Positions 34,476-43,529 of a stretch of 64,000 bases of DNA are shown in pieces. The translations under genes and the position numbers were made by a program. Source of the stretch: Polaribacter sp. L3A8 (GTDB lineage Bacteria > Bacteroidota > Bacteroidia > Flavobacteriales > Flavobacteriaceae); NCBI RefSeq assembly GCF_009796785.1, contig NZ_CP047026.1, positions 1,758,001 to 1,822,000 on the forward strand, in the 5' to 3' direction. The notes under the pieces are model-generated. The model worked only from the letters and a program-made list of their open reading frames with translations. It made no database searches and was not told the DNA's origin. Each line of letters opens with the position of its first letter. The stretch's first letter is position 1.

Positions 34476-34961
34476 ATGAAAAAGTATTTCCTTATTTTAT
34501 TTTTAAGCTGCTCTTTTGCCATGTTTTCTCAAGAAACAAAAGTTGACTTTTGGGATCACGTACAATTTGGTGGTGGTTTAAGTATGAGTTTTGGTTCTCA
34601 AACAACCATTGGTGTTTCTCCAAGTGCTATTTATAATTTTGACAATGGTTTTGCTTTAGGTACAGGTTTAACTTATATATATAGTAAGTTTGATGATACT
34701 AAAACAAATGTTTATGGAGCTAGTATTATTTCTTTATACCAAATACCAAACATAAATATTCAACTTTCTGGAGAATATGAACATTCTTTTGCGAAGCAAA
34801 AATCTAATTTAGGTAGTATAAACACTAATTTTCCTGCTCTATATCTTGGAGTTGCGTATAACAATGGTAGGTTTGCTGTTGGTATAAGATATGATGTTTT
34901 GTATGATGACAGAAGCGTTTATTCTTCTGCCATATCACCAATTGTTCGTTTTTATTTTTAG
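34476..34961 (+). CDS. Small outer-membrane beta-barrel protein
   Basis: A 161-residue protein with a signal peptide (KKYFLILFLSCSFAMFSQ) and a mature sequence of alternating strands (FGGGLSMSFGSQTTIGVSPS, LGVAYNNGRFAVGIRYDVLY) ending VRFYF with a terminal aromatic residue, as in small beta-barrels. It is the third gene of the sigma-factor operon. Its stop overlaps the convergent threonine aldolase by four bases. Confidence 0.75.
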   Translation: MKKYFLILFLSCSFAMFSQETKVDFWDHVQFGGGLSMSFGSQTTIGVSPSAIYNFDNGFALGTGLTYIYSKFDDTKTNVYGASIISLYQIPNINIQLSGEYEHSFAKQKSNLGSINTNFPALYLGVAYNNGRFAVGIRYDVLYDDRSVYSSAISPIVRFYF

Positions 34962-35980
34962 AAGTTTTTCAACTCCTTTAAAAGAATTTCATGCATTTCA
35001 TCCGTATAATCTAAATGCGTAACTATTCTTATCTTTCCTTGTCCCATTGGAGTTAAGAGTATGTTCTTTTGTGCCATTTTTTTAATAAAAATATCGGCTC
35101 CTATTTTTTCATCAACATAAAAAATAACAATATTTGTTTCTATCTGTTCTACTTTTGTAACATAAGAAACAGATTCTAAAACGGCACCTATTTCTTGTGC
35201 CTTTTTATGATCTTCTGCCAACCTTTCTACATGGTTGTCTAAGGCATAAATTCCTGCAGCTGCTAAAAAACCAACTTGTCTCATTGCACCTCCAAATAAT
35301 TTTCTAATTCGTAGAGCTTTTGCAATATGTGCTTTAGACCCCAATAAAACAGAACCAATTGGCGCACCTAATCCTTTAGATAAACAAATAGAAATGGTAT
35401 CAAATAATGCTCCGTATTGTTTCGGGTTTTCATTTTTAGCCACCATTGCATTAAACAAACGTGCACCGTCTAAATGAAAAGCTAAATTATTTGCTTTAGA
35501 AACTTTCTGTAACTTTTCTAATTCAGAAAAATCCCAACAAGCTCCTCCTCCTTTATTTGTGGTGTTTTCTATACAAACTAAACTAGCAAATGGAGTATGA
35601 ATACCAAACCCTTCTGCAATAGCATCTTGTAATTGTGCTGCTGTAAACATTCCTCTATTTCCATCAATTAACTTACAGGTAACACCAGCATTAAATGCTG
35701 CTCCTCCCCCTTCATAATTATACACGTGTGCATATTTATCACAAATTAATTTATCACCGGGTTGTGTATGTAATTTTATGGCTGCCTGATTTGCCATGGT
35801 TCCCGATGGAAAAAACAATGCATCTTCCATTCCAAACAATTCTGCCATTTTTTCTTGCAACTCATTAGTTGTTGGATCCATTTTAAAAACATCATCACCA
35901 ACGTTTGCATTCATCATTGCAGCTAACATTCCTTTTGTTGGCTTGGTTACAGTATCAGAAATTAGGTCTATTATCATCAT
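34958..35980 (-). CDS. ltaE: Low-specificity L-threonine aldolase
   Basis: The 340-residue PLP enzyme of the beta-eliminating lyase family splits threonine to glycine and acetaldehyde. It starts DLISDTVTKPT, has LFFPSGTMANQAA, the GACW...ELEKL block and the PLP lysine in CLSKGLGAPIGS. Two ATGs at the start are adjacent; either may be used. Its 3' end overlaps the convergent outer-membrane protein gene. Confidence 0.93.
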   Translation of the reverse strand: MMIIDLISDTVTKPTKGMLAAMMNANVGDDVFKMDPTTNELQEKMAELFGMEDALFFPSGTMANQAAIKLHTQPGDKLICDKYAHVYNYEGGGAAFNAGVTCKLIDGNRGMFTAAQLQDAIAEGFGIHTPFASLVCIENTTNKGGGACWDFSELEKLQKVSKANNLAFHLDGARLFNAMVAKNENPKQYGALFDTISICLSKGLGAPIGSVLLGSKAHIAKALRIRKLFGGAMRQVGFLAAAGIYALDNHVERLAEDHKKAQEIGAVLESVSYVTKVEQIETNIVIFYVDEKIGADIFIKKMAQKNILLTPMGQGKIRIVTHLDYTDEMHEILLKELKNF

Positions 35981-36078
35981 TTAAGAAATATAAGTTACTA
36001 TTAGTTAACAAAACTAATAATTTATAAATCTATAAAATAACTATTAGCTTTTAAAACCATAAGTCTTAAAATTTCTTT

Positions 36079-36086
36079 TATTTTTG
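36079..36086 (+). promoter_or_regulatory. Probable -7 box of the prfB promoter
   Basis: TATTTTTG matches TAnnTTTG nine bases before the prfB ATG, implying a very short 5' leader. Confidence 0.5.
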
Positions 36087-36094
36087 TTCAACTT

Positions 36095-37189
36095 ATGATT
36101 ACACAAGAACAACTAAAAGATATTGCTACAAGAATAGATAAACTAAAATCTTATTTAGAGATTGATAAGAAACTAATTGAAATTGCCAACGAAGAAGAAA
36201 AAACTGTAGATCCAGATTTTTGGAATGATCCAAAATCTGCTGAAGTTTTTATGAAAGAATTGCGTTTTAAAAAGAAATGGGTAGAAGATTACAACAAAAC
36301 CATAACTTTAAATGAAGATGTAAATGTTTTGTACGACTTTTATAAAGAAGGCGAAGTTGATGAAACTGAAGTAATTGAGCAATTTGAAAAAACGAGTACT
36401 TTTTTAGAAGACCTAGAGTTTAAAAACATGCTTTCAGAAGAAGGAGATTCCCTCTCTGCAACCATTCAAATTAATGCAGGAGCTGGAGGAACAGAAAGTT
36501 GCGATTGGGTAGAAATGTTGTCTAGAATGTACACCATGTGGGCAGAAAAACAAGGCTTTAAACTAAAAACACTCAATTACCAAGCAGGCGATGTTGTAGG
36601 TATTAAAACCATTACCATAGAAATTGAAGGAGATTATGCTTTTGGATGGTTAAAAGGAGAAAATGGCGTACACAGATTGGTACGTATTTCACCTTTCGAC
36701 TCTAACGGAAAACGCCATACAACCTTTGGTTCTGTGTATGTTTTTCCCGTTGCTGATGATTCTATAGAAATTGAAGTAAACCCTGCAGATATAGAAATTG
36801 TAACTGCACGTTCTAGTGGTGCAGGTGGGCAAAATGTAAATAAAGTAGAAACAAAAGTTCAGTTAACACACAAACCAACCGGAATTCAGATTTCTTGTTC
36901 TAACTCACGTTCACAACACGATAATAGAGCAACTGCAATGAAAATGTTAAAATCTCAATTATATGAAATCGAATTGCAAAAGCAACAAGCTGCAAGAGAT
37001 GAAATTGAATCTGGAAAATTAAAAAACGAATGGGGAAGTCAAATTAGAAACTACGTAATGCATCCTTATAAATTGGTAAAAGATGTAAGAACCGCTCATG
37101 AAACAGGTAATGTAGACAATGTAATGAACGGAGATATAAACCCATTTTTAAAAGCGTATTTAATGCTAAATGGACAAAAAAGTGAGTAA
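36095..37189 (+). CDS. prfB: Peptide chain release factor 2
   Basis: The 364-residue release factor reads UGA and UAA stop codons. The SPF tripeptide (RISPFDSNG) that decodes the stop is present, and the catalytic GGQ is in [13 protein letters not shown]. Many bacteria interrupt prfB with an in-frame TGA at about codon 26; here the same region ([11 protein letters not shown]) reads through with no stop, so the autoregulatory frameshift is absent. Length is normal. Confidence 0.96.
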   Translation: MITQEQLKDIATRIDKLKSYLEIDKKLIEIANEEEKTVDPDFWNDPKSAEVFMKELRFKKKWVEDYNKTITLNEDVNVLYDFYKEGEVDETEVIEQFEKTSTFLEDLEFKNMLSEEGDSLSATIQINAGAGGTESCDWVEMLSRMYTMWAEKQGFKLKTLNYQAGDVVGIKTITIEIEGDYAFGWLKGENGVHRLVRISPFDSNGKRHTTFGSVYVFPVADDSIEIEVNPADIEIVTARSSGAGGQNVNKVETKVQLTHKPTGIQISCSNSRSQHDNRATAMKMLKSQLYEIELQKQQAARDEIESGKLKNEWGSQIRNYVMHPYKLVKDVRTAHETGNVDNVMNGDINPFLKAYLMLNGQKSE

Positions 37190-37212
37190 TTTTTTTATAA
37201 ATTAAATAAGAA

Positions 37213-37300
37213 GCTATTTCCTGCTTTCCATTATATCTTTTTGTAAAAACAAAAAGGATGTCATTTCAATCAGGGCTAAACCTGTTTGCCAACAAATAGC
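37213..37300. repeat. Flavobacterial intergenic repeat, copy A
   Basis: The segment begins GCTATTT and ends AAATAGC, contains an internal hairpin ATCTTTTTGT / ACAAAAAGGAT, and shares GCTTTCCATTATATCTTTTT plus AAGGATGTCATTTCAATC with a second copy at 40354-40418. It lies between prfB and the ArsC-family gene. The open frames across it are not protein genes. Confidence 0.82.
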
Positions 37301-37319
37301 AAAACTAAAAACATTCAGT

Positions 37320-37661
37320 ATGATAAAAATATACCATAACCCACGTTGCTCTAAATCTAGACAAGGTTTAGAGGTTCTAGAAAACTCAAAAAAAGAATTC
37401 GAAGTTGTTAAATACCTAGAAGAAATTCCGTCAGAAAAAGAACTTACAGAAATCATTAAATTATTAGGCATCACTCCTATTCAATTAGTTCGTAAAACAG
37501 AAAAAATCTGGAAAGAAGAATTTAAAGGAAAAGAATTGTCTGATACTGATATTATCAAAGCAATGATAGAAAACCCTAAATTAATAGAACGCCCAATTGT
37601 TATAAATGGTAATAAAGCTGTTATAGGACGACCTACAGAAGCAATTCTTACTGTTATTTAA
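37320..37661 (+). CDS. ArsC/Spx-family thioredoxin-fold protein (putative arsenate reductase)
   Basis: The 113-residue protein starts KIYHNPRCSKSRQGLEVLE, the catalytic Cys of ArsC-type reductases, and ends with RPIVINGNKAVIGRPTE, the usual C-terminal block containing the key Arg. It may reduce arsenate with glutaredoxin or be a related YffB-like protein; no ars regulator or pump is nearby, so housekeeping redox function is equally possible. A terminator follows. Confidence 0.85.
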   Translation: MIKIYHNPRCSKSRQGLEVLENSKKEFEVVKYLEEIPSEKELTEIIKLLGITPIQLVRKTEKIWKEEFKGKELSDTDIIKAMIENPKLIERPIVINGNKAVIGRPTEAILTVI

Positions 37662-37687
37662 CAAATTTATAGTTCATCATATTTTAA

Positions 37688-37728
37688 AATCCTGCAAGAA
37701 TTGTTTATTTCAATCTTGCAGGATTTTT
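37688..37728 (+). terminator. Terminator after the ArsC-family gene
   Basis: AATCCTGCAAGA and TCTTGCAGGATT form a 12-base stem with a 15-base loop and a following T run. Confidence 0.85.
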
Positions 37729-37799
37729 ATCTTTAATCGCTTTCAATAAAAAGTATAAGCCTAAAAAATCGGGAATCTCAAAAAAGCTTTTAACGTTTC

Positions 37800-37819
37800 T
37801 TTAACTACATCTAGTTAAA
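37800..37819. promoter_or_regulatory. Operator-like inverted repeat before the TonB receptor gene
   Basis: TTTAACT and AGTTAAA are perfect 7-bp arms separated by six bases, just upstream of AACTTTGC, a likely -7 box, and 50 bases before the receptor's ATG. The cognate regulator is unknown. Confidence 0.35.
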
Positions 37820-37868
37820 CTTAAAAAGAACTTTGCGGTCTTACATTAATAACGCTTCAAAGACTAGA

Positions 37869-40328
37869 ATGAAAAAAATTACGCTCTTATTATTTTGCTT
37901 ATTAACATCAACCTTTTTATTAGCCCAAAACCCTTCTTTAAAAGAAATTACCATTTCGGGTAAAGTAGTTGATGCGAGTTCAAATCAACCTTTAGAATAT
38001 GCAACTGTTGTTTTAAAAAACACAAAAACACAAAAAATATCTGGTGGAATTACCGATGAAAAAGGACAGTTTAATGTTAAAACACCTAAAGGGACATATC
38101 AAATAAATGTAGAGTTTATTTCATTTAAAACAATCACATTTCCTGCTCAAGAAATTTCTGTAAACAAAAAATTAGGAATCATCAAACTACAAGAAAACGC
38201 AAGTAGTTTAGACGAAGTAGTTGTTATTGCAGAAAAATCTACCGTTGATATCCGTTTAGACAAAAAAATATACAATGTTGGTAAAGACATGACCGTTAAA
38301 GGTGGTACAGCATCCGATGTTTTAGACAATGTACCCTCTGTAGATGTAGATCCAGAAGGAGTTGTTAGTTTAAGAGGTAGTGAAAACGTACGTATTTTAA
38401 TTGATGGTAAACCCTCTGCCTTAGTTGGTTTATCTGGTGCAGATGCATTAAAACAACTACCATCAGATGCTATAGAAAGAGTAGAAGTAATTACGTCTCC
38501 TTCTGCAAGATACGATTCTGAAGGAACTGCAGGTATTTTAAACATTATTTTAAGAAAAGGGAAAGCATCTGGCTTTAATGGCTCTGTTAATGTTACCGTT
38601 GGTGATCCAAAAAACTATCAAACAGCAGTAAACTTAAATTTACGTACAGAAAAAATAAATGTTTTTACTAATTTAGGTTATAGCGACAATAGAAATCCAG
38701 GAGTTTATAATTCTGATGTTACATATTTATCTAACGGGGCTATAGACAGCGTTAGAATCGAAAACAGAGACAATGATATAAGCAGAAAAGGCTTTAATGC
38801 TAATTTTGGATTAGAGTATTATTTAAACAAAAAAAGTTCTATTACAGGTACCATATTTGTTAGAGATTCTGATGGTAAAAATATTTCTAATAATTACATC
38901 AGTTCTTTTGATAATGCCAATACTAACCTGTACAATTCTACACGTATACAAGATGAAGGAGAAACCGATGAAACATTACAATTTTCTTTAAACTACGTGA
39001 ATAACTTTAATGAAAAAGGACACAAATTAACACTAGATTTACAACACAGTGCCAATAAAGAAAACGAGTCTGCAATTATTACAGATATAAACCCAGAAAC
39101 AAATGCTACAAACGAACTGTCTATAGATAATTTAGTACAAGCAGATTATGTATTACCAATTGGAGAAAACTCGCAATTTGAAACTGGTTATCGTGGTAGT
39201 TTTCAAGATTTAACATCTAATTATTTAGTGGTAGCGCCTAATTTAGCTCCAGAATACAACCCTTCTAATAACTTAGAATTTACGCAAAACGTAAATGCCT
39301 TTTACACACAGTTTGGTAGTAAAATAGATAAGTTTTCTTTCTTATTAGGAGTACGTGCAGAAATTACAAACATTGATATTCAATTAAATAATACCAATGA
39401 AAATTACAACAAAAAATACACAGACTTTTTTCCGACAGTAAATTTTGGTTACGAATTAACAGAAGAGCAAAGCTTTACGTTAGGATATAGTAAAAGGCTA
39501 AGAAGACCAAGCTCTAGATACTTAAACCCTTTTGAAAGCAGAGAAAGTGAAGTTATTTTCTCTAAAGGAAATGTAAACTTAGACCCAACGTATACAAACT
39601 CTTTCGACTTAGGTTATTTAAATAGATTTGGTAAAGTAACCTTAAATTCATCTATCTATTACCAGCACTCTACCAACAATATTGAACGTGTTAACAGCCA
39701 AGAAACTAGACTTGTAAATGGTAAAAAAACCAATGTTTTAGTAAGACAACCTATCAATTTAGCTTCAGAAGAAAGAGCAGGTTTCGAATTTACAGCAAAT
39801 TATAACGCAAGCAGAAAAGTCCGTTTTTCTGGTAGTTTTAACTTTTATCAGTTTGAAACAGAAGGAGAATACACTTATAATTTAACAGATTTAAGCACCA
39901 ACACAGTTACTCCAATTACTCAAAATTTCGACACAAAAAACAACTCATGGTTTACACGTTTCGATGCTAAAATTACACTTCCTTGGGATATTCAGTCTCA
40001 AACAAGAATTTTTTACCGAGGCCCTAAAGACGATGCACAAAGTGATGTTAAAGGAATTTTATCTGCCAATTTAGCTTTTAGTAAAGACATCTTAAAAGAC
40101 AAAGCAACGTTGGTACTTAATGTTAGCGACCTTTTTAACACTAGAAAGTATCAAGTTATTGGCTATGCTCCAAGCAGAGAAAACCCTACAAATATTACAG
40201 ATCAAACTTTTCAAAGAAGAATGCGTCAAGTATCGTTAAACTTTACGTATAGATTTAACCAGAATAAAAATCAAAAAGAAAGAAAATCTGGAGGAAACAG
40301 AGAAGATGATGGCGGAGAAGAATTTTAA
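37869..40328 (+). CDS. TonB-dependent outer-membrane receptor with N-terminal carboxypeptidase-like domain
   Basis: Counted from ATG 37869 the protein has 819 residues with a signal peptide (MKKITLLLFCLLTSTFLLAQ). A carboxypeptidase-D regulatory-like domain (ISGKVVDASSNQPLEYATV) follows, then a plug domain (VDIRLDKKIYNVG, GGTASDVLDNVPSVDVDPEG, IERVEVITSPSARYDSEGTAG) and a large beta-barrel that ends with a charged, Gly/Glu-rich tail. It is an outer-membrane beta-barrel-family transporter of the flavobacterial type; no SusD partner is near, so it probably imports a chelate, peptide or other small ligand. An in-frame TTG 36 bases upstream is a weaker start because the signal peptide begins at the ATG. 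Confidence 0.9.
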   Translation: MKKITLLLFCLLTSTFLLAQNPSLKEITISGKVVDASSNQPLEYATVVLKNTKTQKISGGITDEKGQFNVKTPKGTYQINVEFISFKTITFPAQEISVNKKLGIIKLQENASSLDEVVVIAEKSTVDIRLDKKIYNVGKDMTVKGGTASDVLDNVPSVDVDPEGVVSLRGSENVRILIDGKPSALVGLSGADALKQLPSDAIERVEVITSPSARYDSEGTAGILNIILRKGKASGFNGSVNVTVGDPKNYQTAVNLNLRTEKINVFTNLGYSDNRNPGVYNSDVTYLSNGAIDSVRIENRDNDISRKGFNANFGLEYYLNKKSSITGTIFVRDSDGKNISNNYISSFDNANTNLYNSTRIQDEGETDETLQFSLNYVNNFNEKGHKLTLDLQHSANKENESAIITDINPETNATNELSIDNLVQADYVLPIGENSQFETGYRGSFQDLTSNYLVVAPNLAPEYNPSNNLEFTQNVNAFYTQFGSKIDKFSFLLGVRAEITNIDIQLNNTNENYNKKYTDFFPTVNFGYELTEEQSFTLGYSKRLRRPSSRYLNPFESRESEVIFSKGNVNLDPTYTNSFDLGYLNRFGKVTLNSSIYYQHSTNNIERVNSQETRLVNGKKTNVLVRQPINLASEERAGFEFTANYNASRKVRFSGSFNFYQFETEGEYTYNLTDLSTNTVTPITQNFDTKNNSWFTRFDAKITLPWDIQSQTRIFYRGPKDDAQSDVKGILSANLAFSKDILKDKATLVLNVSDLFNTRKYQVIGYAPSRENPTNITDQTFQRRMRQVSLNFTYRFNQNKNQKERKSGGNREDDGGEEF

Positions 40329-40353
40329 ATTTATTTTTTGGGCGTTTTAACAG

Positions 40354-40474
40354 GCTTTCCATTATATCTTTTTTATAAAAATAAAAAAGGATGTCATTTC
40401 AATCCCTAACGCAACTATTTGCAAACGTTTGGTAAGTTCTTCCAAATCTCTACAATAGTCTAGCGTTAGGGATT
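40354..40474. repeat. Flavobacterial intergenic repeat, copy B
   Basis: It starts with the same GCTTTCCATTATATCTTTTT core as copy A at 37213-37300 and the AAGGATGTCATTTCAATC block, then carries a perfect 12-bp inverted repeat, AATCCCTAACGC (40401-40412) with GCGTTAGGGATT (40463-40474). The conserved stretch AAGCCCGACCCTTGTGGTAA follows at about 40527. It is a larger version of the same element. Confidence 0.82.
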
Positions 40475-40551
40475 GTAGCATTTGTTTGAGCTCTTTTTTA
40501 TTTTTCTTAAAAAAAGCGAGTGCGAAAAGCCCGACCCTTGTGGTAACGCAC

Positions 40552-40588
40552 AAAAAAAACTCGTTCAATTAACTGAACGAGTTTTTTA
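40552..40588. terminator. Bidirectional terminator between the TonB receptor and a small membrane gene
   Basis: AAACTCGTTCA and TGAACGAGTTT form a perfect 11-base stem around ATTAAC, with an A run before and a T run after it. It can end both convergent transcripts. Confidence 0.88.
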
Positions 40589-40607
40589 ATATATATGTTT
40601 TAGAAAA

Positions 40608-40781
40608 CTACTTTCCTTCTGCAGCTCTTTTTGCTTCTTTTTTTAATTTCATGTTTTCCCAAATAGTTCCACCTATCCAATAAGGAACCACAAATGTTAA
40701 TAAGAATATTAACAACCAGAAACCAGCTGTAAAAATAAACATGAATAAAACCAATCCTGAAAATTCTGAGAAATCTAACAT
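40608..40781 (-). CDS. Small single-gene membrane protein (57 residues)
   Basis: The ORF reads MLDFSEFSGLVLFMFIFTAG at its start, one or two hydrophobic segments (about 10-33), then the conserved-looking PYWIGGTIWENMKLKKEAKR and a short charged end. It begins with ATG on the minus strand at 40779-40781, stops at 40608, and is followed by the terminator at 40552-40588. It has good codon use and a complete transcription unit, so I consider it real. I recall similar short proteins in other flavobacteria but cannot give a function. Confidence 0.7.
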   Translation of the reverse strand: MLDFSEFSGLVLFMFIFTAGFWLLIFLLTFVVPYWIGGTIWENMKLKKEAKRAAEGK

Positions 40782-40906
40782 TTGTATCTTTTGTAAAATT
40801 ATTACTGCAAAAATAATACTTATTTTTAAAAAACCCTCATCAAAAAAATATTTTTTTTAGTTATCTAAAAATGACAATTATCAACTTTAAATAATCATAG
40901 TTTTTG

Positions 40907-40914
40907 TAAATTTG
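40907..40914 (+). promoter_or_regulatory. Probable -7 box of the fumC promoter
   Basis: TAAATTTG matches TAnnTTTG 26 bases before the fumC ATG. Confidence 0.55.
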
Positions 40915-40940
40915 TTGTATCTAAAATATACATCATAATT

Positions 40941-42338
40941 ATGAAATATAGAATTGAAAAAGACACTATGGGAAACGTAGAAGTTCCTGCAGACAAATAT
41001 TGGGGTGCACAAACAGAACGCTCTAGAAACAATTTTAAGATTGGTGCTGCTGGCTCTATGCCCTTAGAAATTGTTTATGGTTTTGCGTATCTTAAAAAAG
41101 CCGCTGCCTACACAAATGAAGAATTAGGTGTTTTAACAACAGAAAAAAGAGATTTAATTGCAAAAGTTTGTGATGAAATTTTAGAAGGTAAATTAGACGA
41201 TCAGTTTCCTTTAGTAATTTGGCAAACAGGTTCTGGTACACAATCTAACATGAATGTAAACGAAGTAATTGCTAACAGAGCGCAAGAAATTGCAGGAGGG
41301 GTAATTGGTGAAGGAGAAAAAGTGATTCAACCAAATGATGATGTAAACAAATCGCAATCATCTAACGATACATTTCCAACAGGGATGCACATTGCTGCTT
41401 ACAAGAAAATTGTAGAAACTACCATTCCTGGAATTACACAATTAAGAGATACTTTAAAAGCAAAATCTGAAGCTTTTGCAGCTGTAGTAAAAATTGGTAG
41501 AACGCATTTAATGGATGCTACTCCACTTACTTTGGGGCAAGAATTTTCTGGTTACGTTGCACAATTAAACTTCGGTTTAAAAGCTTTAAACAATACACTA
41601 GCGCATTTAGCTCAATTAGCTTTAGGAGGAACAGCTGTAGGTACAGGATTAAATACTCCTGCTGGTTATGATGTTTTAGTTGCAAAATACATTGCAGATT
41701 TTACAGAATTGCCATTTATTACTGCAGAAAATAAATTTGAAGCTTTAGCAGCACATGATGCTTTTGTAGAAACTCATGGTGCTTTAAAGCAAATTGCAGT
41801 TTCTTTAAATAAAATTGCAAATGATGTTAGAATGATGGCTTCTGGACCAAGATCTGGTATTGGAGAAATTATTATTCCTGCAAACGAGCCAGGTTCTTCT
41901 ATTATGCCAGGTAAAGTAAACCCAACACAATGTGAAGCGATGACAATGGTTTGTGCCCAAGTTATAGGTAATGATGTTGCTGTTACATTTGGTGGAGCCC
42001 AAGGACATTATGAATTAAATGTATTTAAACCAGTAATGGCTTCTAACGTTTTACAGTCTGCTCAATTAATTGGAGATGTTTGTAAATCTTTTGATGAAAA
42101 CTGTGCTGCTGGTATAGAACCAAACCATGCAAGAATAACAGAGCTAGTTAACAACTCTTTAATGTTAGTTACTGCATTAAATACAAAGATTGGTTATTAT
42201 AAATCTGCAGAAATTGCAAATACGGCGCATGCAAACGGAACTACTTTAAAAGAAGAAGCGGTACGTTTAGGTTATGTAACTCCAGAACAATATGACGAAT
42301 GGGTAAAACCAGAAGAAATGATTGGAGCATTAAAATAA
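40941..42338 (+). CDS. fumC: Class II fumarate hydratase
   Basis: The 465-residue enzyme interconverts fumarate and malate. The family motif [16 protein letters not shown] is present, as are [16 protein letters not shown] and [19 protein letters not shown]. Length is normal. It shares the TCA step next to Mqo's substrate but lies in a separate unit ended by its own terminator. Confidence 0.97.
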   Translation: MKYRIEKDTMGNVEVPADKYWGAQTERSRNNFKIGAAGSMPLEIVYGFAYLKKAAAYTNEELGVLTTEKRDLIAKVCDEILEGKLDDQFPLVIWQTGSGTQSNMNVNEVIANRAQEIAGGVIGEGEKVIQPNDDVNKSQSSNDTFPTGMHIAAYKKIVETTIPGITQLRDTLKAKSEAFAAVVKIGRTHLMDATPLTLGQEFSGYVAQLNFGLKALNNTLAHLAQLALGGTAVGTGLNTPAGYDVLVAKYIADFTELPFITAENKFEALAAHDAFVETHGALKQIAVSLNKIANDVRMMASGPRSGIGEIIIPANEPGSSIMPGKVNPTQCEAMTMVCAQVIGNDVAVTFGGAQGHYELNVFKPVMASNVLQSAQLIGDVCKSFDENCAAGIEPNHARITELVNNSLMLVTALNTKIGYYKSAEIANTAHANGTTLKEEAVRLGYVTPEQYDEWVKPEEMIGALK

Positions 42339-42361
42339 AAATTATTATTTTTATAAACTAT

Positions 42362-42389
42362 AAAGCTGCATACATTATGCAGCTTTTTT
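42362..42389 (+). terminator. Terminator after fumC
   Basis: AAGCTGCATA and TATGCAGCTT form a 10-base stem around a short loop, followed by a T run. Confidence 0.87.
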
Positions 42390-42422
42390 GGGCTTAAAGA
42401 ATTAAAATCATAATAACAGAAA

Positions 42423-42902
42423 ATGAAGATGAATACACACGAAGAATTTATGAGTGAGGCTGTAAAAGCAGCTTTAAAGGGAATGAATAATAATGAAGGT
42501 GGCCCTTTTGGTTGTATTGTTGTAAAAGACGGAGAAATAATTGGCCACGGAAATAACAAAGTAACTTCTACAAACGACCCAACTGCGCATGCAGAAGTTA
42601 CTGCAATTAGAGATGCTTGTAAAAATATTGGTTCTTTTCAGCTAGATGGTTGTATTATTTATACTTCTTGCGAGCCTTGCCCTATGTGTTTAGGGGCTAT
42701 TTATTGGGCTAGACCAGACAAAGTTTTTTACGGAAGTAACCAACAAGATGCTGCAAATATTGGTTTTGATGATGAATTTATCTATAAAGAAATTCCATTA
42801 CCATATGAGAAAAGAAGTATTCCTTTTGAGCAAATAGGAAGAGAAATTGCACTAGAACCATTTAACAAATGGTCAGAAAAACAAGATAAAACAGAATATT
42901 AA
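42423..42902 (+). CDS. Cytidine/deoxycytidylate-type deaminase, likely guanine deaminase
   Basis: The 159-residue protein has the zinc-binding HAEV (PTAHAEVTAIRD) and PCPMC (SCEPCPMCLGAI) motifs. The overall sequence, with GGPFGCIVVKDGEIIGHGNN and the closing GFDDEFIY region, is closest to bacterial GuaD guanine deaminases. Two closely spaced ATGs exist (MKMNTHEEF); the first is given. Confidence 0.88.
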   Translation: MKMNTHEEFMSEAVKAALKGMNNNEGGPFGCIVVKDGEIIGHGNNKVTSTNDPTAHAEVTAIRDACKNIGSFQLDGCIIYTSCEPCPMCLGAIYWARPDKVFYGSNQQDAANIGFDDEFIYKEIPLPYEKRSIPFEQIGREIALEPFNKWSEKQDKTEY

Positions 42903-42908
42903 ATTCAT

Positions 42909-42940
42909 AAAAAAACCGAAGTTTTAACTTCGGTTTTTTT
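42909..42940. terminator. Bidirectional terminator between the deaminase and DinB genes
   Basis: ACCGAAGT and ACTTCGGT form a stem around TTTA with A and T runs at the two ends, placed between convergent genes. Confidence 0.9.
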
Positions 42941-42942
42941 AA

Positions 42943-43455
42943 TTATAAATATCTTTCTTTTACAACATTTAAATGATGTATCTGATGACCAGAAAACAAA
43001 TACCCTAAAGCTCTTACAGACATTTTATTTTCTGATGCCACTCCTACTCTTAACAAAACATCATCAGAAAAACTTTTGTATAATTGAATGGTAGATTTTC
43101 TTAAAGTTGCCATTTCATCTAATAATTCTTCATAATCTCTGTCATTGGCAGTATCGTTATTCACAAATAAATCTTGATCAAAACCGGGTAAAGACGTTGT
43201 ATCATTTCTAGCAAAGCACAAAGCTCTGTAGCTAAATATACGTTCTGTATCAATAATATGCTGAATCAATTCTTTCAATGTCCATTTACCTTCTGCATAC
43301 GCAAAATTTTGTTTTTCTTTTGGAAGCTTTCTTAACAAGCTTTCAAAGTCATTTTGAGAGTTTATAAGACATTCGATAATTGATTTTGTATCAACAGCTA
43401 TTAACTTCATATAATCACTAAAATAGGCAGCGTATTCTTCTTGTGGAATCTTCAT
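42943..43455 (-). CDS. DinB-family putative metal-dependent protein
   Basis: A 170-residue DinB/YfiT-like four-helix protein. The metal His residues are in QHIIDTERI and SGHQIHHLNVV, with the conserved YAEGKWTLKELIQH. DinB-fold proteins include thiol transferases and hydrolases; no substrate can be inferred. It is flanked by hairpins on both sides and is likely transcribed alone. Confidence 0.85.
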   Translation of the reverse strand: MKIPQEEYAAYFSDYMKLIAVDTKSIIECLINSQNDFESLLRKLPKEKQNFAYAEGKWTLKELIQHIIDTERIFSYRALCFARNDTTSLPGFDQDLFVNNDTANDRDYEELLDEMATLRKSTIQLYKSFSDDVLLRVGVASENKMSVRALGYLFSGHQIHHLNVVKERYL

Positions 43456-43498
43456 AATATTATAGTGTTCTATTATTTTTTGTAATTCGGACTAAAAT

Positions 43499-43528
43499 AA
43501 AAAAGCATCGTTAACACGATGCTTTTTT
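43499..43528 (-). terminator. Terminator of the Wza-Wzc operon
   Basis: AAAAAAGCATCGT and ACGATGCTTTTTT form a strong stem around TAAC. On the minus strand it comes two bases after the kinase stop and ends in a T run. Confidence 0.9.
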
Positions 43529-43529
43529 A

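Noticed and set aside
37214..37474. Minus-strand open frame of 86 codons spanning the repeat and the ArsC-family gene
   Set aside because: It is antisense to a clear gene and a structured repeat; its sequence is the translation of the repeat.
40362..40568. Minus-strand open frame of 68 codons over the larger repeat
   Set aside because: It follows the inverted repeats and the terminator; nothing suggests selection on the protein.
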